64,000 nucleotides of DNA, taken from positions 62,001 to 126,000 of the forward strand of contig NZ_OUNR01000019.1 in NCBI RefSeq assembly GCF_900403705.1, in the 5' to 3' direction. The notes below the pieces were generated by a model. The model was given only the letters and a program-made list of their open reading frames with translations. It had not been told where the DNA came from and searched no databases. This document shows positions 56,160-63,402 of this stretch, in pieces. The translations under genes and the position numbers were made by a program. Position 1 is the first letter of the stretch. Every line of letters starts with the position of its first letter. The stretch comes from Nitrospira lenta (GTDB lineage Bacteria > Nitrospirota > Nitrospiria > Nitrospirales > Nitrospiraceae).

Positions 56160-57170
56160 ATGCGTACGCGACAACTGTTGGCATTGTTCGGCGTCACGAT
56201 CCTCATCGCCGGCATCACGGGGGCCTGTGCCCCGGTCGAGCAACGGGATAAGCGGTTCTATTACCGCGCCCTGTGGAATTTTGCATTGCGGGAGCAGTTG
56301 AAAGAACTGGATATTGAATTCAATGGCGTCGACTTTGGGCACTCGAACCTCTATGAAAATCTCCTGTTGACGGGAGCCAAAGATGTGTCGGCCATTGAGG
56401 ACAGGGCAAGGAAGGAGACGCTCCGGTTTATTTATTCTCGGCCAGTTCTCAACCCGAATGAAGAAGCGATTGCGCCAAACTATATGAAATTGGCGTGGAA
56501 GGCGCAGAATACGTTTGATGAAGCCCATGCGCTTCACCGGGCCACCTACGATATCTATGTCTCGGACATCGAAGACAAAAAGACGGCCATCCACAACGTA
56601 TTGGCGTTTTACAAGGAGAGTCAGTATGCGATCACCGCGAAGCAGCTGGATCATCAACGGTTGGATACCTTCCCGTACTCGAAATCGTTTCGCCGAAAGT
56701 TTCCGCTCTTCAACGCCACAATTTGGGCCTACCACTATCTCCAGGTTGTGGTCTATGACGCGTTAGCTGTGGCTCCGGACCTTCCGGCAAAACAAAAAGC
56801 TGTCGAGCCGATCCTGAGGACCTATCATGGCTATTTGCAGAAGCCACCGGTGGAATGGACGTTCATGCCGATGACGGCAGAGCTGAGTCCGAAGTTCGCG
56901 GCGGAGTATCCCGAGATCGCCAACATCTTCGATAACCTCCACATGATGCATGACAACATCAGTGACATTCTCACCAGCGATCTCCTCCCGACCTGGGAGG
57001 GAAAGCGCCAGGAAATCTACCGCGTGACCCAGACCTACTACTGGACCAGTGCGGATGCCACGAACCCCTTCTTCGTTCGTGAGGGACAACCCCACCACTC
57101 TGGCTTGACCCCAGGGGTAGAACCCGGAGCGCCGGGCGAACAGTCCGGACACTCAGGAGGTCACCAGTGA
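56160..57170 (+). CDS. Lipoprotein of unknown function
   Basis: 336 residues; AGGAGAG precedes the ATG. Lipoprotein signal (LIAGITGACAPVEQ) and a mostly helical mature part rich in Tyr, His and Met (YPEIANIFDNLHMMHDNISDIL), with a His/Gly-rich tail (HSGGHQ). No family recognised. The stop overlaps the GTG of the outer-membrane protein gene, so the two probably act together. Confidence 0.75.
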   Translation: MRTRQLLALFGVTILIAGITGACAPVEQRDKRFYYRALWNFALREQLKELDIEFNGVDFGHSNLYENLLLTGAKDVSAIEDRARKETLRFIYSRPVLNPNEEAIAPNYMKLAWKAQNTFDEAHALHRATYDIYVSDIEDKKTAIHNVLAFYKESQYAITAKQLDHQRLDTFPYSKSFRRKFPLFNATIWAYHYLQVVVYDALAVAPDLPAKQKAVEPILRTYHGYLQKPPVEWTFMPMTAELSPKFAAEYPEIANIFDNLHMMHDNISDILTSDLLPTWEGKRQEIYRVTQTYYWTSADATNPFFVREGQPHHSGLTPGVEPGAPGEQSGHSGGHQ

Positions 57171-57940
57171 AAAGGAATACTTCCAGGGGTGTCGTACTGT
57201 TCCTGCTGATGGTGCCGACCGTCGTCTGGGCGTTGGACCACGACAATCTGGACCCCAACCGTCCCATTGCGATTGAAGATGCTTATGTGGTTCCGAAAGG
57301 AGAGATCGGGGTCGAGGGAGGACTATTATTTAGTGACCGCAAGCGAGGGGACAGCCGACTCGTGTTCCAGCCTCAGCTGATCATCGGGGCATTCAACAAT
57401 ACCCAATTGGAGCTGAGTAGCGATGTGTCGACGGACCCGAGGTCCGTCGTAGGGGATGATAAATCAGGCAATCTCACGGTCGGCGCGCTGTATAACTTCA
57501 ATACCGAGACCCTGAGCCTGCCAGCCTTTGCAGCCCGCGTACAACTGGGGTTTCCCACCGGTGTGAGTGCGAAGGGAGTCGATACCGCGCTGACCGGCGT
57601 GATGACGCGCTCGTTCGGGCAATGGCGAACCCATGTGAATGTGGGGTATACGTTTCTGGGATCTCCACAGGGGATGGAACGGGTGGGAGCGTACCGTGTG
57701 GTAGCGGCGGTCAGTTATCCGCTCGGATATCCCACAAGTTTTCGCGATACCATTATTGCCAACGTCTTCACCCGCCAGTCTGATCTCCTGGGCCAACGGA
57801 ATCCGACAGGCATTGGGATCGGTCTTCGGCATCAAGTCAGTTCCCGAGTCGTCGCTGATGTAGGCATCGGGAGTGAATTAATCGGGCCAGCAGATCGATC
57901 CGTGTTCTTCAGCACCATCGGACTGTCGGTGGGATTCTGA
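57167..57940 (+). CDS. Outer-membrane beta-barrel protein
   Basis: 257 residues: signal peptide (GVVLFLLMVPTVVWA) and a mature part with many alternating amphipathic strands and the aromatic C-terminal Phe of outer-membrane barrels (FFSTIGLSVGF). Resembles the transporter-like barrel proteins annotated near metal resistance genes, but the substrate is unknown. AGGAGG site; GTG start coupled to the lipoprotein. Confidence 0.75.
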   Translation: MKRNTSRGVVLFLLMVPTVVWALDHDNLDPNRPIAIEDAYVVPKGEIGVEGGLLFSDRKRGDSRLVFQPQLIIGAFNNTQLELSSDVSTDPRSVVGDDKSGNLTVGALYNFNTETLSLPAFAARVQLGFPTGVSAKGVDTALTGVMTRSFGQWRTHVNVGYTFLGSPQGMERVGAYRVVAAVSYPLGYPTSFRDTIIANVFTRQSDLLGQRNPTGIGIGLRHQVSSRVVADVGIGSELIGPADRSVFFSTIGLSVGF

Positions 57941-57972
57941 GAGAGGAGAAGCCTCTGGCACTCAACACTTTC

Positions 57973-58383
57973 ATGCCCCGAATCGCCCTCGTTGCAGTGG
58001 CCCGGTTGGTGAGCGAGGGCTGCCAGTCCTCGCTAAAACCCAAGCAGATGGTGTTACCTGCACCAGTCGGCACGACTGCAACTGCAGTCCGCCACAATGA
58101 CGAGGGCATTCTAGCCTATCAGCAGGGACAGTGGGAGAGCGCGAAGCAACATTTCGAAGCGGCAATCGCTGTGTTGCCAGAGTTGACCGAAGCTCACTAC
58201 AACCTCGGGATGGCATTGTACCGCCTTGGAGCCCTGCGTGAAGGAGATGCGCATTTCATCAAGGCAGCCAATTTAGCGCCGGGCAACAAGGTGATCCGGG
58301 ATTCGCCCCCGCTCGGAGGCGTGTCGGTTCCAGAGAAAGAGATCAAAATGCCTGGCAGCGATGGACATGGCCACAGTCACTGA
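57973..58383 (+). CDS. TPR protein with His-rich C terminus (copy B)
   Basis: 136 residues. Paralogue of the protein at 49383: NDEGILAYQQGQWESAKQHFEAA, AHYNLGMALYRLGALREGDAHFIKAA, tail GHGHSH. The N-terminal signal is degenerate (ALVAVARLVSEGCQS), with a possible lipobox but a weak hydrophobic core, and the ribosome site is weak. It may be decaying or use a different start. Confidence 0.7.
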   Translation: MPRIALVAVARLVSEGCQSSLKPKQMVLPAPVGTTATAVRHNDEGILAYQQGQWESAKQHFEAAIAVLPELTEAHYNLGMALYRLGALREGDAHFIKAANLAPGNKVIRDSPPLGGVSVPEKEIKMPGSDGHGHSH

Positions 58384-58529
58384 CGCGTGTCCTTGCAGTC
58401 GGATGTTGTCTGGGGAGTGAAAAGAGTCAGGCTAAGAAATGTTAACAGTCACATAGCGAGGTGTAGAGTGCGGTGTGGGTTGGCCTCGACTGCGCGTGTT
58501 GCGACCCGCTGTATTCAAAGGCCAGCAGA

Positions 58530-58688
58530 TCTTCCGGCACCGACGCCGATATGATGAAACGGATCGCTGCACCGATGATCGGAGGTAGGGCCAGCTCGAC
58601 CATCCTGACGCTGATCGTTATTCCGATCCTCTATGCCATGTGGCGACGCGTTCAGCTCTGTTGCGTGATTCCGAGTCCTGTATCGTAG
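58530..58688 (+). pseudogene. CusA C-terminal fragment 3
   Basis: GTDADMMKRIAAPMIGGRASSTILTLIVIPILYAMWRR followed by the same unrelated end as fragment 2 (VQLCCVIPSPVS). Only the last membrane helix region remains. Confidence 0.88.
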
Positions 58689-58880
58689 AGAGTTTCGGTA
58701 AGAAGTTCTGAACCAGAACATGTATAGATGTGCTTCGCCTGAATACGAGAAGCCACAGAAGGGCGGCATATTGAGAAGCCGCCCTTCTGCTCTCTCAGCG
58801 GTCAGCTCACGAGGTTATGCACCCACTCCCACGCCTTGGAAGCGGCCTCATAGGGGCAAAAGCCAAACTGTTCTATCCAG
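58533..58880 (+). repeat. Duplicated segment, copy B
   Basis: Similar to 51026-51374. In this copy the following peptide start, promoters, merR and full ahpD are retained. Confidence 0.85.
58756..58789 (-). terminator. Terminator of the 28-residue peptide gene
   Basis: Perfect 12-bp stem CAGAAGGGCGGC / GCCGCCCTTCTG with a 10-nt loop, 13 bp beyond the stop codon on the minus strand; a weakly T-rich tract follows. Confidence 0.65.
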
Positions 58881-58888
58881 GGACACAT
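58802..58888 (-). CDS. 28-residue Cys-containing peptide, MerR-type promoter
   Basis: MCPWIEQFGFCPYEAASKAWEW then VHNLVS. Two Cys-Pro pairs, four Trp and one His; no membrane segment. Support for a real gene: GGGAGGTGATG eight or so bases before the ATG, a promoter with 20-bp spacer 27 bp upstream, a terminator downstream, and a second copy in which the frame is kept with conservative changes. Divergent from merR. Function unknown. Metal binding or thiol chemistry with the AhpD-like partner is only an inference. Confidence 0.65.
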   Translation of the reverse strand: MCPWIEQFGFCPYEAASKAWEWVHNLVS

Positions 58889-58914
58889 AGTCATCACCTC
58901 CCTTCGTGCACACT

Positions 58915-58946
58915 ATCCTACGGCCTATACCGTGGTACGGGGTCAA
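58915..58946 (-). promoter_or_regulatory. MerR-type promoter of the peptide gene
   Basis: On the minus strand TTGACC (58946-58941), 20-bp spacer, TAGGAT (58920-58915). The spacer holds a CCGTACCACGG dyad, close in layout to the mercury operon promoter. Long 19-20-bp spacers are the mark of MerR-activated promoters. Confidence 0.7.
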
Positions 58947-58972
58947 GGGGTATCAGCTGTTTGTTGAGGCGC

Positions 58973-59004
58973 TTGACTCTATACCAGAGTACAAGGTGTA
59001 GACT
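58973..59004 (+). promoter_or_regulatory. MerR-type promoter of merR-ahpD
   Basis: TTGACT (58973-58978), 20-bp spacer, TAGACT (58999-59004), with the dyad CTATACC / GGTGTAG (58979-58985, 58995-59001). Shares the CTATACC half-site with the divergent peptide promoter. Confidence 0.75.
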
Positions 59005-59022
59005 GTCTCCCATGGTGGTGAC

Positions 59023-59463
59023 ATGGCTGCTCAACTAACGATCGGTCAGCTTGCCAGAATTGTCGGAGTGAATGTCCAAACCGTCCGCTACTACGAGCGT
59101 CTGAATCTGCTCAGGCCATCAGCAAGGAGGCCTTCGGGGTACAGACTGTACAGTCATGAAGAGGAACGACGTCTCCGGTTCATCAGGAACGCCCAAGCGC
59201 TCGGCTTCACGCTGCACGAGATCGCTGAGTTGCTCGTTCTCCGGGTTGCCTCAACGACTCGCTGTGGTGAAGCGCGGGAAAAGGCTCGGGCGAAACTGGT
59301 GCAGGTGGAATCCAAAATTGACGACTTACAGGCACTGGCCCGCGCACTGAACAGTTTGATCCGGGCTTGCAGGGTTGGCCGGCCCACCGGCCACTGTTCG
59401 ATTCTGATGAGCCTTGAAGAAGAAATAAAATCTGGCGCGAAGAAGGGAGTGGCAAAAGGATGA
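59023..59463 (+). CDS. MerR-family metal-responsive regulator
   Basis: 146 residues. N-terminal helix-turn-helix (LTIGQLARIVGVNVQTVRYYERLNLL) and long dimerisation helix (EKARAKLVQVESKIDDLQALARALNSL). Cys at 81, 116 and 125 fall within one residue of the Hg(II) ligands of Tn501 MerR (82, 117, 126), with the same spacing. A thiophilic metal (Hg, Pb, or Cd) or thiol stress is therefore likely as inducer. No merT, merP or merA lies nearby. Overlaps the ahpD start by 4 bp. Confidence 0.92.
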   Translation: MAAQLTIGQLARIVGVNVQTVRYYERLNLLRPSARRPSGYRLYSHEEERRLRFIRNAQALGFTLHEIAELLVLRVASTTRCGEAREKARAKLVQVESKIDDLQALARALNSLIRACRVGRPTGHCSILMSLEEEIKSGAKKGVAKG

Positions 59464-59816
59464 CAACGGAACGCGAGAGGCTGTTCGCGGAATTACGTCG
59501 CTTGAGTCCGAAGGTAACCGGCGGCTTACTACGCATGCGCCAGGTGACCTATCGGGATGCGGCTGTCGCAGCCAAATACAAACTGCTGACGGCCATGGTC
59601 GTCTCCATTGCGATTCGTTGCGAACCCTGTATCAGGGCGTATGTGAGGATGGTCTATGATAAGGGTGTCTCACAGGAGGAGCTGATTGAATTCCTCGAAG
59701 TGGCCATGACGATGCAAGGCTGTCCTGGGGAAGAGTGGGCGTTAAAAGCTTTCGCGGCCTTCAAGGAATGTGTGAGCGGGCAGCAGGCGGCAGATGCTGT
59801 GTGCTGCGTTCACTAA
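59460..59816 (+). CDS. AhpD/carboxymuconolactone-decarboxylase-like protein
   Basis: 118-residue all-helical protein of the AhpD-like family. The redox CxxC is in IRCEPCIRAYVRM, followed by SQEELIEFLEVAMTMQGCPGEEW; two further Cys close the chain (CCVH). Such proteins reduce peroxides or act as thiol oxidoreductases. Translationally coupled to merR, so it belongs to the metal or thiol-stress response. Confidence 0.88.
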   Translation: MTTERERLFAELRRLSPKVTGGLLRMRQVTYRDAAVAAKYKLLTAMVVSIAIRCEPCIRAYVRMVYDKGVSQEELIEFLEVAMTMQGCPGEEWALKAFAAFKECVSGQQAADAVCCVH

Positions 59817-60338
59817 ATGAATCAATGCCCGACGACGATTCCTGTCAAACGTGCAAGGGGCCCGGCTTAAAACGGAACAGCCATTGGTGAGACCAGTTTT
59901 CCCCGGCTTAATGATCTTCCCATCGACCTTCTTGATCGAGAGTGGCCACTTTGACTGATTCTAGGTAGCCACATTCCGTGATTGTATTCAGACGTGCCCA
60001 CTTTCATTTTTCATCCAGCACAACAACATAAGAATACTCGCGGCTGAACTCTTTAACAGGCTCCAGGATCTCCTCAGCTGACGCGCTTTGCCACGGATAT
60101 CGATATGGAGACTGACCCGAAATGCCTCAGTGGCATCCAATGATGAGGTCCGAGGCGCGGCCTGCTGGTTTGCATAAGCTCATGAAATCAAATGAGGTTT
60201 CTAGAATGTCTGGCAGCCGTTATTTCTGGCACCGCTGATGCTTAGACAATATTACGTGTGGTCGGTGAGACTTGATGTGTCAGCTGCAGTTGATAGAGCC
60301 TGGGCATCGAAGTTGACAGGTCTCAGGTCTTGTAGGAA
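59817..60338. other. Gene-free stretch with possible insertion-sequence remnant
   Basis: 520 bp without a credible gene. GTGGCCAC, GTGGCTAC and GTGGGCAC (read on the minus strand) recur at ~59944-60002, like the repeated end sequences of IS21-type elements, but no transposase is left. Confidence 0.35.
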
Positions 60339-60707
60339 ATGGTCAATCCCATGATTCGACGAGTTAATACGCAATACGTTGCCCTGGTGCTCTTCTTCAC
60401 CTTGTGCCAGGTGATCGGGATGATGTGTATGTCGCCGGATCTCTCGTCGATGGAAGGTGCGGCGCTGCTTGTGGAAGAGGAAATGGCCTGTCCAATGGAT
60501 GGGACCACCATGTGCCCACCGTCACTCACCTCGTCTCCCGAACGTCAGATTAAGAACAGCATGGTCATGGATGTTGATCATGAGGCGATCCCGCTTAGTC
60601 CTGCTGCCGTGCGCACAGTTCCCTCGGCCCCGACGCTGTGGTCCTGGAGTCGCGCGTGGTCCATTGTCCCTCTCTCCATAGGTTCTTCCTCGGTCCTCCG
60701 AATCTGA
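60339..60707 (+). CDS. Small exported Met/Cys-rich protein heading RND operon 3
   Basis: 122 residues: signal-like helix (YVALVLFFTLCQVIG), then MMCMSPDLSSMEG and EEEMACPMDGTTMCPPS, rich in Met and Cys, and a hydrophobic end SSVLRI that resembles the end of the operon-1 counterpart (ISVLRI). The ATG at 60351 is an alternative start. No family known; a Cu/Ag-binding role is inferred from composition and position. Confidence 0.65.
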   Translation: MVNPMIRRVNTQYVALVLFFTLCQVIGMMCMSPDLSSMEGAALLVEEEMACPMDGTTMCPPSLTSSPERQIKNSMVMDVDHEAIPLSPAAVRTVPSAPTLWSWSRAWSIVPLSIGSSSVLRI

Positions 60708-60802
60708 TTCCACCTCTTCAGTGCTTTCGCTCGCCGCTCGGCTGATTATGTTGAGCGGGCGATGCCTCCTTTCTTTCTTCAATGTCGTCTGGAGGTGCTG
60801 CC

Positions 60803-62146
60803 GTGAAACCATCACTCGTTCATATTCCGGCGTGGGTCTTCTCTGCCCTCACGCTCTCCGTCGTAGGTCTCACCCCGCTGTGCGCCAGCGGCGCGCAAGA
60901 GACTGGTGGTGCCACACGCCCGGATAGCGTGGTCCACATGGCACCCGGTGACGATCGGATTACTCTCCAGAGTCTCATCGAGGAAGTGGTCGCCCGGAGT
61001 CCGGAAATTAAGGCGGCCAGAGAACGGTGGGAGGCAGCCAAGGCCGTCGTACCGCAAGTCCAAACACTCCCTGATCCGAGATTGCAGTTGGGGTATCAGC
61101 GGATGCCGATGACCGATCCGCTTCAGGGCGCGATGTATGGATTCGGCCAGGAGATTCCGTTCCCAGGGAAGCTCAGATTGAAGGGCGAGGTGGCGCAAAG
61201 CGACGTCGACCGGCTGGAGCAGGAATTCAATGCCACGCGGCTGAGGCTCATTGCGACGTTGAAAGAAGCCTATTTCAACCTCCACTACGTGCACAAGAGC
61301 ATCGAGATCGTCGAAAAGAACAAAGTCCTCTTGATGCAGTTCGAGAAGACGGCCAAGGCTCGGTACAGTGTCGGCCAAGCCGCGCAGCAGGATGTCTTCC
61401 GCGCCCAGGTCGAGATCTCGCGGGTGCTCGATCGCCTTGCCGTGTTGGATCAGCAAAAGGAGAGTTTGCATGCCGCGATCAATCGTCTCGTGAATCGACC
61501 GCCGGCTGGACCATTGGGAACACCGGAGGAAATTCAAACCACGATTATGACGATCCCATTACAGGAACTCAGCCGCCGCGCCGACGAGTTCTCCCCCGCG
61601 TTGTTGGCGACGGCAAAGAGCATTGATCGTTCGGAGCGGTCCGTTTCGCTGGCCAAACGCCAATATTACCCGGATTTTGATCTGACGGCCTTGGGACTTC
61701 GGAATGATCGGACCAACGACAACGGGTACCAGGTGATGGTGGGGATCAAGATCCCGCTGTTCTACGAAACGAAGCAGAAGCAAGGCGTGCGGGAGGCGCG
61801 CGCCAGCTTGGAGGGCGCGCGGGAGGATTTTACGGCGACTCGCCAGGACCTGTTATTTCAGGTGAAGGATGGGTTCGTGCAAGCGCAGCGCGCCGAGCGG
61901 CTGATCACCATCCTGCGCGATGCCATCATTCCCCAGGCAACGCTTGGCCTGCAGGCCGCGCAAGCCGGGTACGCGGTGGGGAAAGTAGATTTTTTGACGC
62001 TGCTCAATAGTCTCTTGACGCTCCAGGACAGCCAGCTAGAACTGCATGGCGAGATGGTGAACCACGAGAAAGCGCTCGCTCGGCTCGAAGCCGTAACCGG
62101 TGGACCGTTAGGTGGCCCGCAGCCGGAAAGGAAACCGGGATCATGA
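60803..62146 (+). CDS. TolC-family outer-membrane factor (CusC-like)
   Basis: 447 residues from the GTG at 60803, which has CTGGAGGTGC upstream and a signal peptide (AWVFSALTLSVVGLTPLCASG). Repeats LIEEVVARSPEIKAARERWEAA and LSRRADEFSPALLATAKSIDR, end VGKVDFLTLLNSLLTLQD. Outer-membrane duct of the third exporter; coupled to the adaptor by ATGA. Confidence 0.9.
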   Translation: MKPSLVHIPAWVFSALTLSVVGLTPLCASGAQETGGATRPDSVVHMAPGDDRITLQSLIEEVVARSPEIKAARERWEAAKAVVPQVQTLPDPRLQLGYQRMPMTDPLQGAMYGFGQEIPFPGKLRLKGEVAQSDVDRLEQEFNATRLRLIATLKEAYFNLHYVHKSIEIVEKNKVLLMQFEKTAKARYSVGQAAQQDVFRAQVEISRVLDRLAVLDQQKESLHAAINRLVNRPPAGPLGTPEEIQTTIMTIPLQELSRRADEFSPALLATAKSIDRSERSVSLAKRQYYPDFDLTALGLRNDRTNDNGYQVMVGIKIPLFYETKQKQGVREARASLEGAREDFTATRQDLLFQVKDGFVQAQRAERLITILRDAIIPQATLGLQAAQAGYAVGKVDFLTLLNSLLTLQDSQLELHGEMVNHEKALARLEAVTGGPLGGPQPERKPGS

Positions 62147-63396
62147 CTCGTCAGCGTCTCATCGGCATGGGGATCGTGCTCATTGCGGCTGGCGCCGCAC
62201 TCGTCTGGCTGATGTCACGGCCGGTGGTGCTGCCACCGGCGGATTCCCGACAGGACGAGATGGCCGGGATGGACATGCCGTGGATGGGAAAGGAGCAACA
62301 GAAGAAGCCGGCCCTGGTGGAGGAAGCGGTTGGACCAGGGACTCCCCTCGAGTCCGAAGGTGTGCCAGGCATCGTGACCATTGCACCGGATCGCCTCCAA
62401 ACGATCGGCGTAAAGTATGAGCCGGTGGCGCGTCGTCCTCTGGAAAAGATCATCCGGACCGTCGGGCGCGTTGCCGTGGATGAGCGCAAGCTGGCCAAAG
62501 TCACGATCAAGTTTCACGGGTGGATCGAGCAACTATTCGTCAGCGCGACCGGAGACCACGTCAAGAAAGGGCAGCAGCTCTTCACGATCTACAGCCCCGA
62601 TCTGGTCGCCACTCAGGAGGAGTATCTCCTGGCGTTGCAAGGCCGCAAGCAAATGGGGGAGAGTGAATTTCCGGAAGTGGCTCGGGGGTCACAGGACCTG
62701 CTGGAAGCGACCAAGCGCCGTTTTCAGCTCTGGGATATCACGGATGATCACATCCGAGAACTCGAAAAGACCGGTAAGGTGTTGAAGACTCTGCCGATCC
62801 ATTCGCCCATCACCGGGACAGTCATCAAGAAGGACGCTCTCGCCGGGGCGCATGTGGATCCTGGCCAGGAGCTCTACACTATCGCGGATCTCTCCCATAT
62901 CTGGATCTTGGCGGACATTTACGAATACGAACTCTCGTTCGTGAAGAAAGATCAGAAAGCGGCCGTCACCCTGTCCTATGATCCGAGCACGGTCCTGACC
63001 GGACACGTGGGTTTCATCTATCCCACCTTGGACCCGAAGACCCGCACCGCCAAAGTGCGGTTCGAACTCGACAACCGTGATGAAACGCTCAAGCCGGACA
63101 TGTATGCCAACGTGGAACTGCGGGTCAGCCTGGGCACACGACTCGCGATTCCACAAGAAGCGGTCATCGAGTCTGGTCAGAAGCAAGTGGTATTTCTGCA
63201 TCACGGCGGGGGAAAGTTGGAGCCGCGATTGATCAAGACCGGGGTGAAGACCGGGGAGTGGTCTGAAGTGCTGGAAGGACTTAAAGAAGGCGAGCACATT
63301 GTGACCTCGGCCAACTTTCTGATCGACAGCGAAAGCCGGCTCAAGTCCGTGGTCGAAGGCATGGGTGGCATGCCGGGTATGAAGATGAAGGATTAA
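62143..63396 (+). CDS. cusB: CusB-like periplasmic adaptor
   Basis: 417 residues: N-terminal anchor (GIVLIAAGAALVWLMS), a short Met cluster (MAGMDMPWMG), barrel and lipoyl halves (FHGWIEQLFVSATGDHVKKGQ, IHSPITGTVIKKDALAGAHV), LYTIADLSHIWILADIYEYE, and a Met-rich end (MGGMPGMKMKD). Shorter than the operon-1 adaptor because it lacks the YtkA-like domain. Confidence 0.92.
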   Translation: MTRQRLIGMGIVLIAAGAALVWLMSRPVVLPPADSRQDEMAGMDMPWMGKEQQKKPALVEEAVGPGTPLESEGVPGIVTIAPDRLQTIGVKYEPVARRPLEKIIRTVGRVAVDERKLAKVTIKFHGWIEQLFVSATGDHVKKGQQLFTIYSPDLVATQEEYLLALQGRKQMGESEFPEVARGSQDLLEATKRRFQLWDITDDHIRELEKTGKVLKTLPIHSPITGTVIKKDALAGAHVDPGQELYTIADLSHIWILADIYEYELSFVKKDQKAAVTLSYDPSTVLTGHVGFIYPTLDPKTRTAKVRFELDNRDETLKPDMYANVELRVSLGTRLAIPQEAVIESGQKQVVFLHHGGGKLEPRLIKTGVKTGEWSEVLEGLKEGEHIVTSANFLIDSESRLKSVVEGMGGMPGMKMKD

Positions 63397-63402
63397 GCGG
63401 AC

